Shown here one piece after another: positions 1-11,670 of a stretch of 64,000 bases of DNA (the first letter of the stretch is position 1; each line of letters opens with the position of its first letter). The DNA is from Anastatus disparis (Eukaryota > Arthropoda > Insecta > Hymenoptera > Eupelmidae), in contig JAFFSR010000307.1 of NCBI GenBank assembly GCA_017163975.1, positions 1,618,501 to 1,682,500 of the forward strand, read 5' to 3'. Below the pieces are notes generated by a model that saw only the letters and a program-made list of their open reading frames with translations, was not told where the DNA came from and made no database searches. A program made the translations under genes and the position numbers.

Positions 1-340
1 GACGCTGGATTACTCTAACCTTTTCTGAATAAAAAATGTAGATTTTTGGAAAAACTATTGATTATTAATAGAAATTAAGGCTTGTCCGTAATTTATATAG
101 TAAAAAACAATATTTTGTCTAATGAGAGAAAATTAATTTTGTTGCTTTATTTTCAAGAAAAGTTTGACATATTCAAAAAATCATCATTTCGGACTATAGA
201 ATATGATGTTTAAGTATGTCAAACTATGTTTGAAAAAAAGCAACAAAATTAATTTGCTCTTATCAGAGGAAATATTGCTTTTTACCATACAAGTTGTGGA
301 CAACTCTTAATTTATATCAATAATCACTAGTTTTTCAATT
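1..340. mobile_element. Palindromic TTAA-type foldback element, truncated by window start
   Basis: The first 340 bases form two complementary arms around a short centre near 185-200. The left arm reads TTGTCCGTAATTTATATAG and the right arm carries its near complement around 285-305. The sequence matches the complete copy at 15146-15543, including the GACGCTG start, so the TTAA and first G residues lie just outside the window. The right end stops around 340 without the closing GCGTCC and TTAA, so it is truncated where the minus-strand gag-like fragment begins. No coding capacity. Confidence 0.75.
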
Positions 341-349
341 TCAGCAATT

Positions 350-1110
350 TTAACTACTGGATTTTTTTAACTGTTCTTTCTCTACCTTGCATACGTGTGA
401 TATTTTAGCCATTAGTATTTTTTCTGCTGTCTTCATATTTTCTATATTCATGCAGTTAATCGTTACCTCATCATTTGTGCAATGAATTTTTTTTGTTTGT
501 ATATTTTTATTTTTTATAAAGTACTTGAGTACATTATCTCTTACGTTTACTTTATCGCCTTCATTTTTCTTTTTAATTACTATTTTTGGTATAATTTTAG
601 GCTGTGCCATTATTTATTTGGAGTAACCTCCGCAAAAGACTTTTTGTTTGTTTTAGGAATTTCGTTTTCTTGTTCTAGTAGTTCCTTCAATAAATTATTC
701 TTTTCTTTGAGTTCATTATTTAAATCTCTAAGCAGAAGATTTTCTTTTTTAACCGATTCCATTAGTACTAAACTTTCATGTTCGTTTTCATCATCTTTTT
801 TCTTATTTTCAGCTAAAAGAGTTTCATATTTTAATTGTAATTTTTTACTATCTCTTTGGAAAATTCTATACTTCTAATTAGATTTTATAATTTTCTCTTC
901 AAGTTTTTCATTTTCTGTCTTCAAATTATGCACAATCACTTGAAATTTTTGTTTGACATTTGAGGTTAAGTCTATGTCCATATGCTCATCACACACTACT
1001 ATCACATTTGTAATATATTCCACACCCTTTTTTCCGTTGAAATGACTTTTACGACACACATTTACACACAAAGAAAGGAAACCGTTGCATTTGCTTGCTT
1101 TGGATGCCAT
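350..1110 (-). pseudogene. Decayed ORF1/gag-like gene of a retroelement (C-rich N-terminus plus coiled coil)
   Basis: Reading the minus strand from 1110, about 78 residues are open: a Cys/His-rich start (MASKASKCNGFLSLC, then VNVC, later VVCDEH) followed by a heptad-rich segment. After a stop near 874 a shifted frame continues the coiled coil (NNELKEKNNLLKELLEQENE) into a SFAEVTP motif. A further frameshift leads to the 86-residue open piece at 610-350. Cys-rich N-terminus, coiled coil and basic linker in this order resemble ORF1 proteins of insect non-LTR elements with PHD-like fingers; that assignment is inference. The fragment ends at the foldback element at 340. No reverse transcriptase of this element is visible. 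Confidence 0.45.
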
Positions 1111-1400
1111 TTGTAGTAAATATCAGGCGGAACCTCCTTAGAACGCAACTCCTCCATCTCCGCCATCTTGGCTGAAAAGCTTGTTTTTCTACTCGAATAT
1201 TTAAAAACACGTCTTATTTTAAAGTAACAACGAATCCAAATTCGTTATTTCGATTAAAATTCAAGTTGAGGGATCAACGCTCCCAGTTTTAGGTCTAAGG
1301 GATATACCCCGAACCGAGCAGCTGAACGACGCAAAAATTTTCATCAGTTCGCCTTGAACAACGGCTCAGGACTGTAGTTTTCGCACTCAGTTCTTCAAGC
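1111..1400 (-). other. Probable 5' leader of the gag-like fragment
   Basis: This stretch lies upstream of the minus-strand start codon at 1110, is less AT-rich than its surroundings (around 1260-1390) and has no open frame. It may be the 5' untranslated region of the retroelement; no promoter motif is convincing. Confidence 0.25.
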
Positions 1401-1403
1401 TTC

Positions 1404-1667
1404 TTTTTTTTTTTAATTATCTACGGAGCAAGCTCCATTTATTAGCCTTTGTACAAATTTTTAAAATGGTATGTAGGGCCCACTAAACACACATTAAATT
1501 TTTGACATTTTTTCCTGTGGTGTCAGACCACGCACTATTTAGTGACATATTATTTAACCTGGTGTCAACCCACGGCAGAGAGTAAAAAAACGACCAGACG
1601 GGAAATCGATCCCGTGCCAACGGGAATACGAGTCACGCGCCTTAGCCACTACTCCACTGAACTCTTT
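1404..1667 (-). mobile_element. tRNA-derived SINE (family 1)
   Basis: On the minus strand a tRNA-like head near 1667-1585 carries an A-box-like GTGGCTAAGGCG and a B-box-like GGGATCGATTTCCC. It is followed by a body with an imperfect inverted repeat (TGTCAACCC / GTGTCAGACCACG on the plus strand), the hairpin GGAGCTTGCTCC and a poly(A) tail, seen as the T run at 1404-1414. The head is too degenerate to be a functional tRNA. No clean target duplication was found. Confidence 0.6.
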
Positions 1668-1802
1668 CTAGTTTTTTTTTCTACAAGTTCAGGTCGAGTA
1701 CATTAGCAATCAACAAGTACTTCTACAAGTTCATTATTTCTTCAAGTTCATTTACAAGTTTATTCACAAGAGATATTACTACTATTATATTAAAGTGAAG
1801 AA

Positions 1803-1876
1803 TTAAGACTTTTTTTACATACACATACACACATACACACATACTCATACATACATATACATACATACATATACAC
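1803..1876. repeat. (CATA)n/(CA)n microsatellite
   Basis: Runs of CATACA and CATA units, slightly interrupted. Confidence 0.9.
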
Positions 1877-1920
1877 AGGTGAATTTCTAATTACACAGCG
1901 CTTACAGTAGTTTTAGCATC

Positions 1921-2045
1921 ACAGCACATATAATAGCAGCCATGTTTTTTTTAACCACACAGTATTTAAAAAAGCAATCGCGTTTTTTTAATGGCACAGA
2001 ACTAAAAATAGCAGCCGTGATTTTTAACCACACAGTGCTAAACTC
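1921..2045. repeat. Short degenerate tandem repeat, about 36 bp unit
   Basis: Three to four copies of a unit with CACAG, ATAGCAGCC or GCAATCGCG, then a T run and AAC. It lies just beyond the 3' end of the helicase fragment. Confidence 0.5.
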
Positions 2046-2129
2046 GACTTCATAATTTTTAATTTTTTTATATTTAATATTATATTAGAGTTTTAAATAT
2101 GTTTGATTTTATTTTCTTATTCATTATAT

Positions 2130-3362
2130 TTAATTTTTGTATTGTGGTTTTTTTTTGTAAACGATGTTTTTAGTATAGACCATTTCATCTTTAACTTTTC
2201 TTAATTTTTCTTTTAATAATATTTTCAATTCTTTTTTATTAGTTGTCCTTGAAAGTGCCACGTATAACTGCCCATGACTAAAAATTGGTGTTGGTAAATA
2301 CACTCCTACTTCTTTAAATGATTGTCTTTGCCACTTATTAATAGTCATTGTATGAGCAAGTTTTACAGGAAATTGTTTTCTGGTCATCTGAAATGGCAGT
2401 TCATCATTTGCTGATAAGGTCATACGTGGTAAGAATATAGTGCTCCCTTTTTTACTTCTTCTTAATATTTGCGCAATAATAGTAAATTGTTCTATTTTCG
2501 TTAATCCGGTTGCGTTACAAAGTCCTTCAATCAAATTAACATTTCTTAAAAGCATTTCTATAGCTCTTTTATTTTAATTGTAATCTATGTGGAGGTAAAC
2601 CGTTAGGCGTTAAAGAATTCAAAAATTCTGTTGGCAAAATTACGTCTAAACTTTCGTCATTTACATCTTTTGCAGAGTCGTTTTTCGGTGCTAATATAAT
2701 ATTTTCGTAATAGTCACAATTTTCAATATTTATATTATGCGCGTAAATTTCATCAATTAGATTGCCCTTTGACAATATTTCTTTCTGAATTTGTATAACT
2801 TTATTTCCCTTTTTTATATTTTGAATGAAAATTACCATTTCCTATATTTAGTAACCAATTTTTAAATTCATCATCTGATTCCGATAAACGTTTATTTTCC
2901 TTCAAAGACACATATTGAAAATGTTTCCATATCTAGCTATTTTTAACACAATTTTCTACTATCTGTATTCTATTTCCATGTTTTACTATTGGTAATGTTT
3001 GTTTAAAATCACCTGATATGATGAATGTTTTCCCTCCAAACAAGTAATTATTATCACATATATCTTTAAACATGCGATCGATGGATTCAAAAGCGTATTT
3101 CGATGTCATTGAGATTTCATCCCAGATAACAATTGATACATTTTTCATTTTTTTTACCTATTCCTCTGTTTGCACTAATATTATATATTGTGTCTTCAGA
3201 TATGTTCAACAGTAATTTAAATGCTGTATGTACTGTCACACCATCTTGTAATAAATTAGCCGCTATATCTGTCCATAATACAACTAAATAGTTGATTCCA
3301 TGAATTTTTAGATAAGTTATAATTGTATTTAATAAGTAGCTCTTACCACTTCCACCTGGACC

Positions 3363-3364
<2 letters not shown>
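2130..3364 (-). pseudogene. Helitron-type PIF1-like DNA helicase, broken and 5'-truncated
   Basis: Minus-strand fragments read in order as a PIF1-family helicase domain. Walker A is GPGGSGKSYLLN near 3362-3325. Walker B is IVIWDEISMTSKYAF near 3125. A motif III-like SGDFKQTLPIV lies near 3015. A DNA-binding linker (DDEFKNWLLNIGNG) lies near 2850. The C-terminal motifs are KLAHTMTINKWQRQSF and GQLYVALSRTTN, ending VYTKNIVYK at 2130. Frameshifts occur near 3145 (homopolymer A run), near 2930 and near 2835-2570, so it cannot make a whole protein. The 5' side runs into a (TA)n tract that replaces the residues before IDGPGG; the Rep region is missing. The closest relative in the window is the copy at 25400-26930. 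In Helitrons this domain unwinds DNA for rolling-circle transposition. Confidence 0.88.

Positions 3365-3365
<1 letters not shown>

Positions 3366-3410
<45 letters not shown>
3366..3410. repeat. (TA)n microsatellite
   Basis: Uninterrupted TA run grown from the helicase sequence. Its 3' edge (TATATATGTATGTG) is also the 5' copy of the LINE target duplication. Confidence 0.95.
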
Positions 3411-3416
<6 letters not shown>

Positions 3417-3667
3417 GGTTGGATGCCAATATGGCGGATAAGAGTGTAGGTGCACATTGAATAAGGGAAATTTTTACATAAAGAAAAATAGACTCATAGA
3501 GAGAGTGTCTAGAAAAAAAAAGTATAGGAGTACAAAGGACGAAAAGGAGAAAAGGATAGAAAGAAAAGAGAAAAGAAATAATTAAAGGGGAGAGAGAAAA
3601 GAGAGAGAGTGTAAGGAGGATAATTTTAGGTTAGGGAACCATAGTGAGATAAAGGAGGGAGAGAAAA

Positions 3668-4852
3668 GTGATGAAAACATTTTGGATTGGAAAAACAAAA
3701 TTTATCGAAACGAATAAAGAGAAAAGCGAGTTTACAGTAAAGAGAGAAAGAGCGAGATCAGCAAGTACTGACTCGAGGAGAGGAGAAAGGATGCCCAAAG
3801 ATACTGACAGCTACGCAAGCAGTCAGGAGGACTGTGAAAGTAACAATAGCAAAGAGAAAGAGAAAAGGAAAAGAAGTCAGAGTAGCCCAGTGGAGGAAAA
3901 AAAGACAAGGAAAAGAAGTATGAATGAAGATAAGATGAATAAAAAGCTAGAAACAAATAGGATAGAAAGCATAGAAAAGAATGTAGAAAAGATGAGTAAG
4001 ATGATAGAAGAAGCTGAAAAGAAGTGGGAAGGTGTAAATAGAAATATGAATGAGATGATGGAGATGATGAAGACGATAAAAGAAAACAATAATATATGGA
4101 TGGAACAACTACAGGAGCAAAGAGAGGAGAGAAAACAGCAAGAGGAAAGATGGAAGAAAAATGAAATAAGGTTGGAAGGAATAGAGAAAGAACAGAGAAG
4201 AATAGAAGAAAAATTAGAGAAAGAGCAAAGCAGAATAGAGGAGGAATTAAAGAGTGAACTGAGCAGTATAAAAGAAGGAATGATAAATGGAAAAAATGAT
4301 AGCAACGAAGAAAGAGAGAACGATAGAGAAGATAATAATAGGATAAACAGAAAAGAAAGAGAAAATAAAGAGGAAGAGCTGGTATGGCTTCTAGAAAGAG
4401 AAGAAAGAATCAGGAAAAGAAACAACATAATAATAAGAGGAAATATAGAGGAAGATTGCAAAGAGAAAAGTGATATGGAAGAATGGTTCAAAGAAAAAAT
4501 GCAGATTGAGGTGAAAATAAGCAAGATATGGAACTTAAAAGGAAATATGATGGGGAAAATAGTACAATGTGAAGATAGGATGACAAAAGACAAGATTATG
4601 GAAAACAAAAGTAAGCTAAAAGGAACAAAAATTTACATAGACAATGACCTTACAAAGAAAGAAAGAGAAAACAGAAAAGAGATAGGCAAAAAAGCAGAAG
4701 AGTTAAAGGAAGAAGGTGTAAAAGTGAAAAGATATTATAATAGAATAGAAAAGAAAGACAAAGTTTGGATATGGAGTGAAAGGCAAAAGAAGTGGTTTCG
4801 AAAAGATAAAGATAACGAAAAAGGAAGGAGAGAGGATAAGGGAGAACAGTGA
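3668..4852 (+). CDS. LINE ORF1 protein (coiled-coil nucleic-acid-binding protein)
   Basis: An open frame of 394 residues, intact from ATG to stop. Residues 1-60 are basic and Ser-rich. Residues 80-220 form an extremely Glu/Lys/Arg-rich coiled coil (repeats such as QRRIEEKLEKEQSRIEEEL). Residues 240-290 carry RKRNNIIIRGNIEED, resembling the start of an RRM-like domain in L1-type ORF1 proteins. A C-terminal segment DLTKKERENRKEIGKKAEEL resembles the basic C-terminal domain of the same proteins. Known role of such proteins: trimerise and coat the LINE RNA. It overlaps the ORF2 frame by 77 bases (4776-4852), suggesting coupled or reinitiated translation. The domain assignment is by resemblance only. 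Confidence 0.8.
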   Translation: MMKTFWIGKTKFIETNKEKSEFTVKRERARSASTDSRRGERMPKDTDSYASSQEDCESNNSKEKEKRKRSQSSPVEEKKTRKRSMNEDKMNKKLETNRIESIEKNVEKMSKMIEEAEKKWEGVNRNMNEMMEMMKTIKENNNIWMEQLQEQREERKQQEERWKKNEIRLEGIEKEQRRIEEKLEKEQSRIEEELKSELSSIKEGMINGKNDSNEERENDREDNNRINRKERENKEEELVWLLEREERIRKRNNIIIRGNIEEDCKEKSDMEEWFKEKMQIEVKISKIWNLKGNMMGKIVQCEDRMTKDKIMENKSKLKGTKIYIDNDLTKKERENRKEIGKKAEELKEEGVKVKRYYNRIEKKDKVWIWSERQKKWFRKDKDNEKGRREDKGEQ

Positions 4853-5521
4853 AAAGAAAGAAAAGGAAAAAAGGATAAGAATGGTATCATGGAATGTTGC
4901 AGGACTAACAAAAAAGAGAAGTGAATTTTGGATGTACTTAAAGAAATTTGATATAATAGCACTGCAAGAAACATGGATGGAAGAAAAGAATGAAAATTTT
5001 ATAAAGAGAAAGCTAAAAGACTACTGTGTGAAAAATAATTGGGCAAGAAGAGTACACAAAAGAGGAAGAGCAAAGGGAGGAATGTTAGTTGCAATAAGAA
5101 AGGAACTAGTGGATGAAATAGTATGGAAAGGAACAAATGAAGATGGAAAGGATAATGGCATAATAAGTATGAAAATAAAGGATAAGGGAGAAAGATTGAC
5201 CCTAACATCAGTATATTTAAGAGAAGATAGAAGGCTGAGTTATGAAGAACTAGAGAAATTAGTAGAAGACAACCTAGATGAAAGAATGATTATATGCGGG
5301 GATTGGAATGCTAGAGTCGGAGAAGAAGCAGAGACAAAGGAGGAACTGAACGAGGGGGAAGCAAGAAACTCTAGAGATAAAACTGTAAACAAGGAAGGAG
5401 AAGAAATGATAGAGTGGCTAGCAGAGATGGGACTGGAAATAAGAAATGGAAGAACAGAAGGGGATGAGGATGGAGATTGGACCTATATAGGAGGGGCAGG
5501 TATGTCAGTAATAGACTATAT
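4776..5521 (+). CDS. LINE ORF2, 5' part: AP-type endonuclease (interrupted)
   Basis: The ATG at 4776 overlaps ORF1; the conserved domain starts at MVSWNVAGL near 4881, so a later start is possible. Apurinic-endonuclease-like motifs follow: IIALQETWM (catalytic Glu), GGMLVAIRK, MIICGDWNARVG (catalytic Asp and Asn) and GDWTYIGG. The frame reaches SVIDYI at 5521, where the giant foldback begins. The missing end, SDHTPIEASIKWG with the catalytic Asp-His pair, is the first thing encoded after the insertion at 16262. Beyond 5521 the frame reads into foldback sequence and stops at 5600, so the current product would be truncated. Confidence 0.88.
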
Positions 5522-5531
5522 CGACGTCCCG

Positions 5532-5878
5532 TACGAAAAAAAGCACGACTCAGGCTTTTACGAAAATAAGCACAGTTCAAAGAGTTTTAACGAAAAGTAG
5601 CACCGTTCGTGTTTCCCTTACGAAAAAAAGCACGGTTCACAGGGTTTGACGAAGATTAGCACGAATGGTGAAAATTTAACGAAAAAAAGCACGGTTCGCT
5701 GAGTTTCAACGAAAACTAGCACAGTTCATGGAGCTCCGACGAAAAAAAGCACGGTTCGCTAAGTTTCAACGAAAAGTAGCACGACTCATGGAGCTCCAAC
5801 GAAAAAAAGCACGACACGTTAGACTCGGACGAAAAGTAACACGATTCGCGAAACACTGACGAATACTAGCACAACTCG
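5532..5878. repeat. Left terminal array of about 30-bp units
   Basis: Twelve units beginning ACGAAAAAAAGCACG or ACGAAAASTAGCAC, mostly 30 bp. The two forms tend to alternate, giving 60-bp dimers (units ending GCTGAGTTTCA or ATGGAGCTCC). This is the inverted counterpart of the array at 15900-16247. Confidence 0.92.
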
Positions 5879-6209
5879 ATATGCAATATTACAATTTGTA
5901 CCTTATTAAAAACTTGATTATCTTAACTCTTAACAAATAGTTAATTAATAAAATATAATGAGAAGGGGTTTATTTTTATTTTTCTTATGAATTGTTTCAA
6001 TATTTTCAATATGTTTTAATTAAATTATTTGCTCAGTGGTTTTCGATTCGTTTGATTAGAAAGTTGCCGCTTTCCGGCCGGAGTGCAAAAAATTCATTTT
6101 ATACACATGTTAAAGCACAGCAATTTCGAAACTCAGTTGTTTCATTGTTTTTATATAAATACAATTGCTTACCGAAAATTCAATTACAAATAATTTCCTT
6201 AAAAGTTTA

Positions 6210-7060
6210 AAGCTATAATACGATTCATCACATAAAATAAAAAAATTGTTGTGATATATTAAATAATATAATATTTTTTAAACCTTCGTTGTTTTAAAAA
6301 TTCTTTTTAACAAATAATTTGGTATTTACTAAAAAATATGGATGGATTCATTCGTATCATAATTATCAATGCAAAAACATTTATTTCAGGAAGAGCTTTT
6401 GGACAAAAATTAAGAAACACGTGTAGTTTTAAAATAACAGAAAGCGGAAAAAATATTAAAAGTATTTTATTCCAAGTTCATTTATTAAAAAGCAAAGTTT
6501 GTAATCTGTGAATTTTATGAGCTATAACTTTGATTATTGTATCGAATACATATTAATATTTTTCACAGAATTTTCGTGAATTTTTTGTTGCTAATTTGAA
6601 CGAAATTTATGTACTTTTCTCTCAGTACTCACTTCTGATGAGAATTTTATGTTTTTATATTTACCTCAACTCAACTCAAAACTGAATATTGAGAATTTTT
6701 TTAAATTAAAAACTAAATTTTGGTACTAATCAGACTTTATAATGACCTTTTTTTAGAAACCTAACTGAGGTCATGTATTGCTTTTAAAAATAAAAAACAA
6801 GTTTGGCTTATATTTTTTATGAAAAATTTGTCTTGACTCAAATCAAGACTGCGTGAGTTTTTATATTAATGATATTTTATTAGATTTTTCGATAAGTTCG
6901 ATTCGGAAGAAAAGATAAACATAAAAAAAAAATTTTTAAATACAGTCATTTGCTAGATTAGATCAAAGTTATAGCTTATTAAATTCACAGATTACAAAAC
7001 TTCTTTTTATACCACTCTAACCTCAAAATCAGAACTTCAATATGATTATTCGGCTCTCGT

Positions 7061-7091
<31 letters not shown>

Positions 7092-7789
7092 GAAAAAAAG
7101 ATTAATATATAAAGGATATTGTTATCCTCTATATAATTAACCTTTTTCTATGGAGATGTCGAGGGAGCCCAGCCCGGAACCGTTTAACACATTACATCAG
7201 GCTAGACTGTCAGACACCGCCATACCGAAAACTTTGACTACCGATGGATGGTCAGCCACTTTTGTGACCAACAATCAACCGATACTCAATGAGATCAGAT
7301 TTCTTAAGAGTCGCGATATGGGTAGCACATACACTAATTTTCTTTCGAAAAAAAAGTCAGAGGTGCCTGGCCAGGATTCGAACCCGTGCCCACCGCGTTG
7401 AAGGCAAGAGCTCTATCCGTTACGCCACCGCGCTCCTCGGCTCTCGTGGTATAAAGTATTATTTGAAACTGGTGTGTAACGTGATTTTTACCTTCCACAC
7501 CCGTTTCGAAAAGTAAAATGAACTTGGAATAAAATACTTTCAATATTTTTTCCGCTTTCTGTTATTTTACAACTAAACGTGTTTTTTAATTTTTGTCCAA
7601 AAGCTCTTTCTGAATAAAATGTTTTCGCATTGATAACTATGATACGAATGAATTCATCCATATTTTTTAATAAATACCGAATTATTTGTTAAAAAGTATT
7701 TTTTAAAACAACGAAGGTTTAAAAAATATAATATTATTTTATATCACAACAATTTTTTTTATTTTATGTGATCAAACGTATTACAGCTT
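6210..7789. mobile_element. TA-flanked long inverted-repeat element (mariner-like MITE)
   Basis: The termini AAGCTATAATACG and CGTATTACAGCTT are inverted and flanked by TA at 6208-6209 and 7790-7791. The arms extend about 280 bp or more: 6270-6485 is complementary to 7510-7735 (for example CGGAAAAAATATTAAAAGTA against TACTTTCAATATTTTTTCCG). The uninterrupted mirror sequence in the right arm of the giant foldback (near 14,800, AAGTCTACCCTG on the other strand) shows the empty site with a single TA, which supports insertion at TA. The interior has no coding frame and holds a SINE. TA targets are typical of Tc1/mariner; that assignment is inference. Confidence 0.75.
7064..7436 (-). mobile_element. 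tRNA-derived SINE (family 2) with 14-bp target duplication
   Basis: On the minus strand a tRNA-like head begins at about 7436, with A-box-like GTGGCGTAACGGATAGAGC and B-box GGGTTCGAATCC, ending in CCTGGCCAGGCACC. A body of about 270 bp follows, then a poly(A) tail seen as the T run at 7064-7091. TCGGCTCTCGTGGT occurs at 7050-7063 and again at 7437-7450, a clean 14-bp target duplication indicating LINE-mediated insertion. The anticodon stem no longer pairs, so it is not a working tRNA. Confidence 0.88.
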
Positions 7790-7849
7790 TACCCTGTTGA
7801 AAAAAAAACCATATGGTTTAACCATGTGGTCATCATGTCCATGTGGTCA

Positions 7850-10800
7850 TTTATGAAAAATTACTTTTGCCTCGCAAATTCAGAGGGCGAAAAGTTCTTT
7901 ACTTTCGCCAAATTTAATTTCTCTAAAATTAAGGGGGCGAAAAGTACTTTACTCCCAAGAGTCAAATTTCTCTTAAATGAAGGGGGAGCTGTGTACTTTT
8001 CTCCCGCAAATTCAGAGAGCGAAAAGTTCTTCATTCCCGCCAAATTTAATTTCTTTAAAAATAAACGCGCGTAAAGTACTTTTATTCCGTAAATTAAATT
8101 TTTCTTAAATTTAGCGAGAAAAAAAAATTTTCTTCTCGTAAATAAGAGGGCGAAAAGTTCTTTATTCCCGCGTCATTTAATTTTTCTAAAAATAAGAGGG
8201 CGAAAAGTACTTTACTCCTGCAAGTCAAATTACTCTGAAATGGAGGGGGAGCTGTGTACTTTTCTCCCGCAAATTCAGAGGGCAAAACGTTCTTTACTCC
8301 CGCCACATTTAATTTTTCTAGAAATAAACGGGCGAAAAGTACGTTACTTCCGCAAGTCAAATTACTTTTAAATGAAGGGGAGCTGTGTACTTTCTTCCCG
8401 CAAATTCAGAGGGCGAAAAGTTCTTCACTCCCGCCAAATTTTATTTCTTTAAAAATAAACGGCCGTAAAGTACTTTTATTCCGTAAATTAAATTTTTCTT
8501 AAATTTAGCGAGAAAAAAAAATTTTCTTCTCGTAAACAAGAGGGCAAAAAGTTCTTTATTCCCGCCAAATTTTATTTCTTTAAAAATAAGAAGGCGAAAA
8601 GTACTTTACTCCCGCAAGTTAAATTACTCTGAAATGAAGGGGGAGCTGTGTACTTTTCTCCAGCAAATTCAGAGGGCAAAAAGTTCTTTACTCCCGCCAC
8701 ATTTAATTTTTCTAGAAATAAGCGGGCGAAAAGTACGTTACTCTTGCAAGTCAAATTACTCTTAAATGAAGGGGGAGCTGTGTACTTTTCTCCCGCAAAT
8801 TCAGAGGGCGAAAAGTTCTTTATTCCCGCCAAATTTAATTCCTTTAAAAATAAGCGGGCGTAAAGTACTTTACTCCCGCAAGTCGAATTACTCTGAAATG
8901 AAGGGGGAGCTGTGTACTTTTCTCCCGCAAATTCAGAGGGCAAAAAGTTATTTACTCCCTCCAAATTTAATTTCTTTAAAAATAAACGGGCGTAAAGTAC
9001 TTTTATTCCGTAAATTAAATTTTTCTTAAATTTAGCGAGAAAAAAAAATTTTCTTCTCGTAAATAAAAGGGCGAAAAGTTCTTTATTCCCGCGTCATTTA
9101 ATTTTTCTAAAAATAAGAGGGCGAAAAGTACTTTACTCCTGCAAGTCAAATTACTCTGAAATGGAGGGTGAGCTGTCGACTTTTCTCCCGCAAATTCAGA
9201 AGGCAAAAAGTTCTTTACTCCCGTCAAATTTAATTTCTCTAAAAATAAGCGGGCGTAAAGTACTTTTATTCCGTTAATTAAATTTTTCCTACATTAAGCG
9301 AGAAAAAAAAATTTTTTTCTAGTAAATAAGAGGGCGAAAAGTTCTTTATTCCCGCGTCATTTAATTTTTCTAAAAATAAGAGGGCGAAAAGTACTTTACT
9401 CCTGCAAGTCAAATTACTCTGAAATGGAGGGGGAGCTGTGTACTTTTCTCCCGCAAATTCAGAGGGCAAAAAGTTCTTCATTCCCGCCAAATTTAATTTC
9501 TTTAAAAATAAACGGGCGTAAAGTACTTTTATTCCGTAAATTAAATTTTTCTTAAATTTAGCGAGAAAAAAAAATTTTCTTCTCGTAAATAAGAGGGCGA
9601 AAAGTTCTTTATTCCCGCGTCATTTAATTTTTCTAAAAATAAGAGGGCGAAAAGTAATTTACTCCTGCAAGTCAAATTACTCTGAAATGGAGGGGGAGCT
9701 GTGTACTTTTCTCCCGCAAATTCAGAGGGCAAAACGTTCTTTACTCCCGCCACATTTAATTTTTCTAGAAATAAACGGGCGAAAAGTACGTTACTCCCGC
9801 AAGTCAAATTACTTTTAAATGAAGGGGAGCTGTGTACTTTCTTCCCGCAAATTCAGAGGGCAAAAAGTTCTTTACTCCCGCCAAATTTTATTTCTTTAAA
9901 AATAAACGGGCGTAAAGTACTTTTATTCCGTAAATTAAATTTTTCTTAAATTTAGCGAGAAAAAAAAATTTTCTTCTCGTAAACAAGAGGGCAAAAAGTT
10001 CTTTATTCCCGCCAAATTTTATTTCTTTAAAAATAAGAAGGCGAAAAGTACTTTACTCCCGCAAGTTAAATTACTCTGAAATGAAGGGGGAGCTGTGTAC
10101 TTTTCTCCCGCAAATTCAGAGGGCAAAAAGTTCTTTACTCCCGCCACATTTAATTTTTCTAAAAATAAGCGGGTAAAAAGTACGTTACTCCCGCAACTCA
10201 AATTACTTTTAAATAAAGTGGGAGCTGTATACTTTTTTCCCGCAAATTCAGAGGGCGAAAAGTTCCTCACTCCGGCCAAATTTAATTTCTTTAAAAATAA
10301 ACGGGCGTAAAGTACTTTTATTCCGTAAATTAAATTTTTCTTAAATTTAGCGAGAAAAAAAAATTTTCTTCTCGTAAACAAGAGGGCAAAAAGTTCTTTA
10401 TTCCCGCCAAATTTTATTTCTTTAAAAATAAGAAGGCGAAAAGTACTTTACTCCCGCAAGTTAATTTACTCTGAAATGAAGGGGGAGCTGTGTACTTTTC
10501 TCCCGCAAATTCAGAGGGCAAAAAGTTCTTTACTCCCGCCACATTTAATTTTTTTAAAAATAAGCGGGCGAAAAGTACGTTACTCCCGCAAGTCAAATTA
10601 CTTTTAAATAAAGTGGGAGCTGTGTACTTTTTTCCCGCAAATTCAGAGGGCGAAAAGTTCTTCACTCCGGCCAAATTTAATTTCTTTAAAAATAAACGGG
10701 CGTAAAGTACTTTTATTCCGCAAATGAAATTTTTCTTAAATTTAGCGAGAAGAAAAAATTTTTTTCTCGTAAATAAGAGGGCGAGAAGTTCTTTATTCCC

Positions 10801-11670
10801 GCCAAATTTTATTTCTTTAAAAATAAGAGGGCGAAAAGTACTTTACTCCCGCAAGTCAAATAACTCTGAAATGAAAAGGGAGCTGTGTACTTTTCTCCCG
10901 CAAATTCAGTGGGCAAAAAGTTCTTTACTCCCGTTAAATTCAATTTCTATAAAAATAGGCGAAGCGTAAAGTACTTTTATTCCGTTAATTAAATTTTTCT
11001 TCTATTTAGCGAGAAAAAAAAATTTTTTTCTCGTAAATAAGAGGGCAAAAAGTTCTTTACTCCCGCCACATTTAATTTTTCTAAAAATAAACGGGCGAAA
11101 AGTACGTTACTCCCGTAAGTCAAATTACTTTTAAATAAAGTGGGAGCTGTGTACTTTTTTCCCGCAAATTCAGAGGGCGAAAAGTTCTTGACTCCGGCCA
11201 AATTTAATTTCTTTAAAAATAAACGGGCGTAAAGTACTTTTATTCCGCAAATGAAATTTTTCTTAAATTTAGCGAGAAGAAAAAATTTTTTTCTCGTAAA
11301 TAAGAGGGTGAGAAGTTCTTTATTCCCGCCAAATTTTATTTCTTTAAAAATAAGAGGGCGAAAAGTACTTTACTCCCGCAAGGCAAATAACTCTGAAATG
11401 AAAAGGGAGCTGTGTACTTTTCTCCCGCAAATTCAGTGGGCAAAAAGTTCTTTACTCCCGTTAAATTCAATTTCTATAAAAATAGGCGGGGCGTAAAGTA
11501 CTTTTATTCCGTTAATTAAATTTTTCTTCTATTTAGCGAGAAAAAAAAATTTTTTTCTCGTAAATAAGAGGGCAAAAAGTTCTTTACTCCCGCCACATTT
11601 AATTTTTCTAAAAATAAACGGGCGAAAAGTACGTTACTCCCGTAAGTCAAATTTTTCTTTAATGAAGAGG
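7850..11670. repeat. Satellite array, left orientation
   Basis: The core motif is GGGCGAAAAGTACTTTACTC with CCCGC, alternating with GGGAGCTGTGTACTTTTCTC and AT-rich spacers. A 132-bp period is clear at 8639, 8771 and 8903. A second higher-order form adds a segment with AGCGAGAAAAAAAAATTTTC. The many short open frames here are translations of the repeat, not genes. Confidence 0.93.

Noticed and set aside
2130..3455. Host PIF1 gene
   Set aside because: Several frameshifts, a second diverged copy in the same window, and Helitron-type C-terminal sequence.
3732..5580. Minus-strand open frames opposite LINE ORF1/ORF2 (Ser/Phe/Leu-rich)
   Set aside because: Antisense shadows of the purine-rich LINE; no domain, and the plus-strand frames are recognisable.
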